From positions 1 to 16,636 of the forward strand of contig JASLDD010000109.1 in NCBI GenBank assembly GCA_030151725.1: a stretch of 16,636 nt of DNA, given 5' to 3'. Shown here one piece after another: positions 14,346 to 16,636 of this stretch (its first letter is position 1; each line of letters starts with the position of its first letter). Below the pieces are notes generated by a model, which was given only the letters and a program-made list of their open reading frames with translations, made no database searches and was not told where the DNA came from. The translations under genes were made by a program, and so were the position numbers. The stretch comes from Solirubrobacteraceae bacterium. Its GTDB lineage: Bacteria; Actinomycetota; Thermoleophilia; Solirubrobacterales; Solirubrobacteraceae.

Positions 14346-14359
14346 AGGTCAATTGACCT
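14346..14359. promoter_or_regulatory. Perfect 14-bp palindrome AGGTCAATTGACCT, candidate operator
   Basis: AGGTCAATTGACCT is fully self-complementary. It lies 109 bp before the aminotransferase ATG and about 35 bp before the lipase -35 element, so a dimeric regulator bound here could act on either gene. The half-site GGTCAA resembles those of GntR- or MarR-type regulators, but the family cannot be decided from one copy. Confidence 0.45.
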
Positions 14360-14393
14360 ACTGACTGACGAATTTGGGCTGGGGTGGGAGCGC

Positions 14394-14423
14394 TTGACGG
14401 CCGTTGTACGTCACGGTTAGGTT
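14394..14423 (+). promoter_or_regulatory. Sigma-70-type promoter of the GDSL lipase gene
   Basis: TTGACG (14394-14399) and TAGGTT (14418-14423) are 18 bases apart, a good actinobacterial housekeeping promoter. Transcription would start near 14431, leaving a 5' UTR of about 65 bases before the GTG at 14497. The palindrome at 14346-14359 lies just upstream. Confidence 0.5.
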
Positions 14424-14496
14424 AGTTCAGTCCGCGCTCGGGGAGAAGGGCACACGAAGGTCCCTGGGCGGCATATCAAAACGGGGAGAGAGAATC

Positions 14497-15276
14497 GTGG
14501 GGAAACGAACTCGTATCATCAGCCTGGCCGCAGTCATGGTTGGGGTCCTGCTGCCGGCTGCCTCGGCTGCCGCGGCACCGCAGTATGTGGCGCTTGGAGA
14601 CTCCTATTCATCGGGTGTGGGGACCCGTGTCTTCTACAGCGAAGAAGGCAGCTGTGACCGCAGCCCGGATGCCTATGGACCGCTGATCTCGGCGGCAAAG
14701 GGCTACACGCTGAGCTTCCAGGCATGCAGCGGCGCTGTGACAACGGACGTGAACAGCAAACAGCTGGGTACGCTTAGCAGCTCCACGAGCCTGGTGACGA
14801 TCACGATCGGCGGCAACGATGCCGGCTTCAGCAACGTGATCCTCAATTGCGCTCTGTACTACTTCACGTGCGGCAGTGCGATCAGTGAAGCCAACAGCTT
14901 CATCAAAAACAAACTGCCGGCGCTGCTCGACACCACCTACAACGACATTCGGGCCAAGGCCACGACCGCGCACGTCGTCGTGCTCGGGTATCCGAGGCTG
15001 TTCACAGCGGAAGGGAAGACGTGCAACGTCAACCTGCTGACCTCCTCGAACGAGAAGAAATTGAACGAAACCGGAGATCTGCTCGACACGACGATCAAAG
15101 CGCGCGCCGAAGCTCACAAATTCACCTTTGTGGACCCCAGGAGCGCGTTCTCATCGCACGAGGTCTGCTCGTCCTCGGAATGGCTGAACGGGCAGTCGAA
15201 CCCGCTGTCTGAAAGCTATCACCCCAACGTGTCCGGTCAGGCCGACTTCACGTCGCTGATCGAGGCCGTTCTGTAG
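14497..15276 (+). CDS. Secreted GDSL/SGNH lipase-esterase (Streptomyces lipase type)
   Basis: The 259-residue protein starts at GTG 14497 behind GGGGAGAGAG. The first 27 residues are a Sec signal peptide: GKRTR, a hydrophobic core, then ASAAAA as cleavage region. Block I is GDSYSSG with nucleophile S36; block III is GGNDAGF with N107; block V is SYHPNVSG with H242. Six cysteines in the mature part (in EGSCD, QACSG, LNCAL, FTCGS, KTCNV and HEVCS) fit the three disulfides of secreted Streptomyces SGNH esterases. It should hydrolyse ester bonds of lipids or other acyl esters outside the cell. A longer start at GTG 14404 would bury the signal peptide and overlap the promoter, so it is rejected. 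Its codons are slightly more A/T-rich than its neighbours (AAA and AAC runs near 14905). Monocistronic by context. Confidence 0.93.
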   Translation: MGKRTRIISLAAVMVGVLLPAASAAAAPQYVALGDSYSSGVGTRVFYSEEGSCDRSPDAYGPLISAAKGYTLSFQACSGAVTTDVNSKQLGTLSSSTSLVTITIGGNDAGFSNVILNCALYYFTCGSAISEANSFIKNKLPALLDTTYNDIRAKATTAHVVVLGYPRLFTAEGKTCNVNLLTSSNEKKLNETGDLLDTTIKARAEAHKFTFVDPRSAFSSHEVCSSSEWLNGQSNPLSESYHPNVSGQADFTSLIEAVL

Positions 15277-15278
15277 TC

Positions 15279-15330
15279 CACACGACGCTTCCCGCTCGCG
15301 GCTGGGTGTCGCGGGCGGGCTGTCGTTGTG
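15279..15330 (+). terminator. Imperfect GC-rich stem-loop after the lipase gene
   Basis: Two bases after the lipase TAG, CACACGAC (15279-15286) pairs with GTCGTTGTG (15322-15330, one bulged T). Inside it CCCGC (15291-15295) pairs with GCGGG (15311-15315). The nested stem has no T-run. Position right after the stop suggests a terminator or 3'-end protector of the lipase mRNA. Confidence 0.45.
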
Positions 15331-15353
15331 ATTGTCTCCTACGCTCTCGGGGG

Positions 15354-15388
15354 TTGACAACAGTGTTATCCTCTCCGCCAGGGAGAGG
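15354..15388 (+). promoter_or_regulatory. Extended -10 promoter candidate with adjacent hairpin
   Basis: TGTTATCCT (15364-15372) reads as an extended -10 (TGn-TATCCT) for the secreted-protein gene at 15467. A TTGACA hexamer at 15354-15359 is only 7 bases away, too close for a normal -35, but it sits beside the small palindrome AACAGTGTT. Overlapping and following is a 7-bp hairpin CCTCTCC/GGAGAGG (15370-15376, 15382-15388), which may lie at the start of the mRNA. The 5' UTR would be about 85 bases. Confidence 0.35.
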
Positions 15389-15437
15389 GGCCGGAATCGG
15401 TTCTTTCGTGCGTAGGCGCGTGGTGGACGGGGTCTGG

Positions 15438-15453
15438 CTGACGACAAAGTCAG
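15438..15453 (+). promoter_or_regulatory. Small hairpin directly before the ribosome binding site of the secreted-protein gene
   Basis: CTGAC (15438-15442) and GTCAG (15449-15453) form a 5-bp stem with loop GACAAA, ending just before the AGGGAGA ribosome site. It could modulate access to the site; the stem is short and may be chance. Confidence 0.25.
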
Positions 15454-15466
15454 AGGGAGATTTGCG

Positions 15467-16636
15467 ATGAGAGCTCGTCTGCTGGTCGCTGCCACGATTG
15501 CGATTTTGGGCGCGCTGCTCAGCGGGGTGGCGAGTGCCTCGCCGGTCCGCTCACAGCGATTGGCGCCGAGCGAGACGCTGCCTACCATTGAAATCAACGA
15601 AGCGGAAAACTGCGAGTTCATCCAGAGTCCGGGCGGCGCGGCGTGCATGCTGCCGTTTCCCGACGACTACTACACGGTCGCCGATCCGAGCAGTGCGACT
15701 GGGCGGCGTGTCAACTTCAAGACCGCAGGCACGCCCGCAAATGCCTATGGCGCCCACATCGAAGCGGCTCCCTACAACGCCTCTGACGGTTTCAGTCCGG
15801 GGTCGGCGATCCTGGTGAAGATCCCCGGGATCGAAACCGTCGCCGACGTGCGTGCGATGGGTGCGGTGCCGATCAACCACCTGCGCCAGTACGCAAAGGC
15901 GAACGCGCCGGTTGTGGTGATCGACGCGACGACCGGCCAGCGCTGGCCGATCTGGACTGAGATCGACTCGGGCGCAGCGGCATCGAAGGCGGTCCTGGAG
16001 ATTCACCCGGCGGTCAACTTCACCTCCGGGCACCGCTACATCGTGGCGCTTCGCAATCTCAAGAACGCAGCCAAGGAACACCTCGAAGCGCCGGCCGGCT
16101 TCCGCTACTACCGCGACGACGTGCCCTCCGAACAGGAAGCGATCAACGCCCGCCGTCCGCACTTCGAAGAACTCTTCGCCACGCTCCAAAGCGCCGGCAT
16201 CCAGCGTGCCAGCCTGTATCTCGCCTGGGACTTCACGGTGGCAAGCGATGCCAACAACACTGCCCGCGAGCTTGCCATGCGCAATGACGCTTTTGCCCAG
16301 CTGGGCGACAGGAACCTCGAAGACGGCCTGGTGCAGGGCGTATCGCCGACGTTCGTGGTCACCCAGGTCGAAAACGAACCCAACCCGGGTCAGATCGCAA
16401 GGCGGGTCAAAGGAACCTTCACGGTGCCCTGCTACATGACCCCCAGCTGTGCGCCCGGCGGCAGGTTGGATCTCGACGAAAGCGGCAAACCCGTCCAGAA
16501 CGGGATCTGGACGGCCAACTTCGACTGCATCATCCCGCTGTCGGTGACGACTGGCACCGCTGAACAGGGGCGCCCATCGTTGTACGGGCACGGTCTGTTC
16601 GGGAGCGCCTCTGAGGTGGCCTCAAGCCCCCAGCGC
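15467..16636 (+). CDS. Large secreted protein, possible alpha/beta-hydrolase, N-terminal 390 residues (cut by window end)
   Basis: ATG 15467 has GGGAGA upstream and is followed by a signal peptide (RARLLVAATIAILGALLSG, cleavage near ASAS, about residue 24). The mature start has paired cysteines (ENCEF, AACML) and PFPDDYYTVADPSSATGRRV. Later segments are GHRYIVALRNLKNA and RASLYLAWDFTVAS. Two Cys (PCYMTPSC) and another (NFDCIIP) follow. Near residues 373-379 comes YGHGLFGSA, which resembles the HG oxyanion-hole region of alpha/beta-hydrolases. I recall this kind of sequence from uncharacterised secreted proteins of soil actinobacteria and proteobacterial virulence-factor lipase N-terminal regions. 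A lipase or esterase role is therefore plausible, but the catalytic serine would lie beyond the window. It follows the GDSL lipase by 190 bp on the same strand but has its own promoter candidate. Confidence 0.8.
   Translation, partial: MRARLLVAATIAILGALLSGVASASPVRSQRLAPSETLPTIEINEAENCEFIQSPGGAACMLPFPDDYYTVADPSSATGRRVNFKTAGTPANAYGAHIEAAPYNASDGFSPGSAILVKIPGIETVADVRAMGAVPINHLRQYAKANAPVVVIDATTGQRWPIWTEIDSGAAASKAVLEIHPAVNFTSGHRYIVALRNLKNAAKEHLEAPAGFRYYRDDVPSEQEAINARRPHFEELFATLQSAGIQRASLYLAWDFTVASDANNTARELAMRNDAFAQLGDRNLEDGLVQGVSPTFVVTQVENEPNPGQIARRVKGTFTVPCYMTPSCAPGGRLDLDESGKPVQNGIWTANFDCIIPLSVTTGTAEQGRPSLYGHGLFGSASEVASSPQR

Larger units (their letters stand above)
14238..14496. other. Intergenic region between divergent aminotransferase and lipase genes
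   Basis: The 259-bp gap holds the aminotransferase ribosome site (14238-14255, minus strand), the palindrome and the lipase promoter listed separately. It also has a loose inverted pair AGTGTC (14308-14313) / GACACT (14334-14339). I could not find a convincing promoter for the aminotransferase: TTGGAC (14316-14311, minus strand) has no -10 at the right distance. An open frame from 14404 into the lipase gene has no signal-peptide-like start, so it is not counted as coding. Confidence 0.5.

Noticed and set aside
15354..15372. TTGACA and TATCCT as a standard -35/-10 pair
   Set aside because: The spacer is only 7 bases; an extended -10 or an operator is more plausible.
15551..16591. 346-codon open frame on the minus strand opposite the last secreted protein
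   Set aside because: No recognisable motif or ribosome site, while the plus-strand frame has a signal peptide, ribosome site and coherent sequence.

Overview
The window is high-GC, densely packed DNA with GC-rich third codon positions, divergent promoters, stop/start overlaps of the ATGA type and hairpins without U-tracts. These features point to an actinobacterium. The mix of proteins (a GlnA4/AldC-type amine cluster, PAS-GAF-PP2C regulators, large secreted proteins) would fit the Solirubrobacterales/Thermoleophilia, but that placement is inference from composition and gene style, not a search result.

Left part (1-6600). The 3' end of a secreted BNR/Asp-box protein runs rightward and converges, through a perfect 14-bp hairpin, on a leftward cluster. 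In transcription order this cluster is a PuuA/GlnA4-type glutamine-synthetase-like ligase, a FadR-type GntR regulator, an APC-superfamily permease, an AldC-like aldehyde dehydrogenase and a short-chain dehydrogenase. It looks like an uptake and gamma-glutamylation route for an amine, amino alcohol or GABA-like compound. The permease-dehydrogenase part has its own strong promoter at 4390-4419. The permease and the aldehyde dehydrogenase share one reading frame and are separated by a single TAG. The aldehyde dehydrogenase stop overlaps the start of the short-chain dehydrogenase.

Middle (6653-10347). Divergent from the ligase is a three-gene partner-switching module: a PAS-PAS-GAF-PP2C (SpoIIE/RsbU-type) phosphatase, a STAS anti-anti-sigma protein and an RsbW-like ATPase. 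The genes overlap each other, which implies coupled translation. No sigma factor lies in the window. A HAD-IIA phosphatase converges on the module from the other strand.

Right part (10432-16636). A YkcB-like membrane glycosyltransferase (GT39 type) with glycine/methionine-rich inserts is followed by a strongly structured stretch of about 120 bases that no coding gene explains. Next come a 68-residue single-span membrane protein, a glutamate-1-semialdehyde-like class III aminotransferase on the minus strand, a secreted GDSL lipase/esterase, and the first 390 residues of a large secreted protein cut by the window end. A perfect 14-bp palindrome lies between the divergent aminotransferase and lipase genes.

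No rRNA, tRNA, CRISPR array, insertion sequence or prophage gene was seen.
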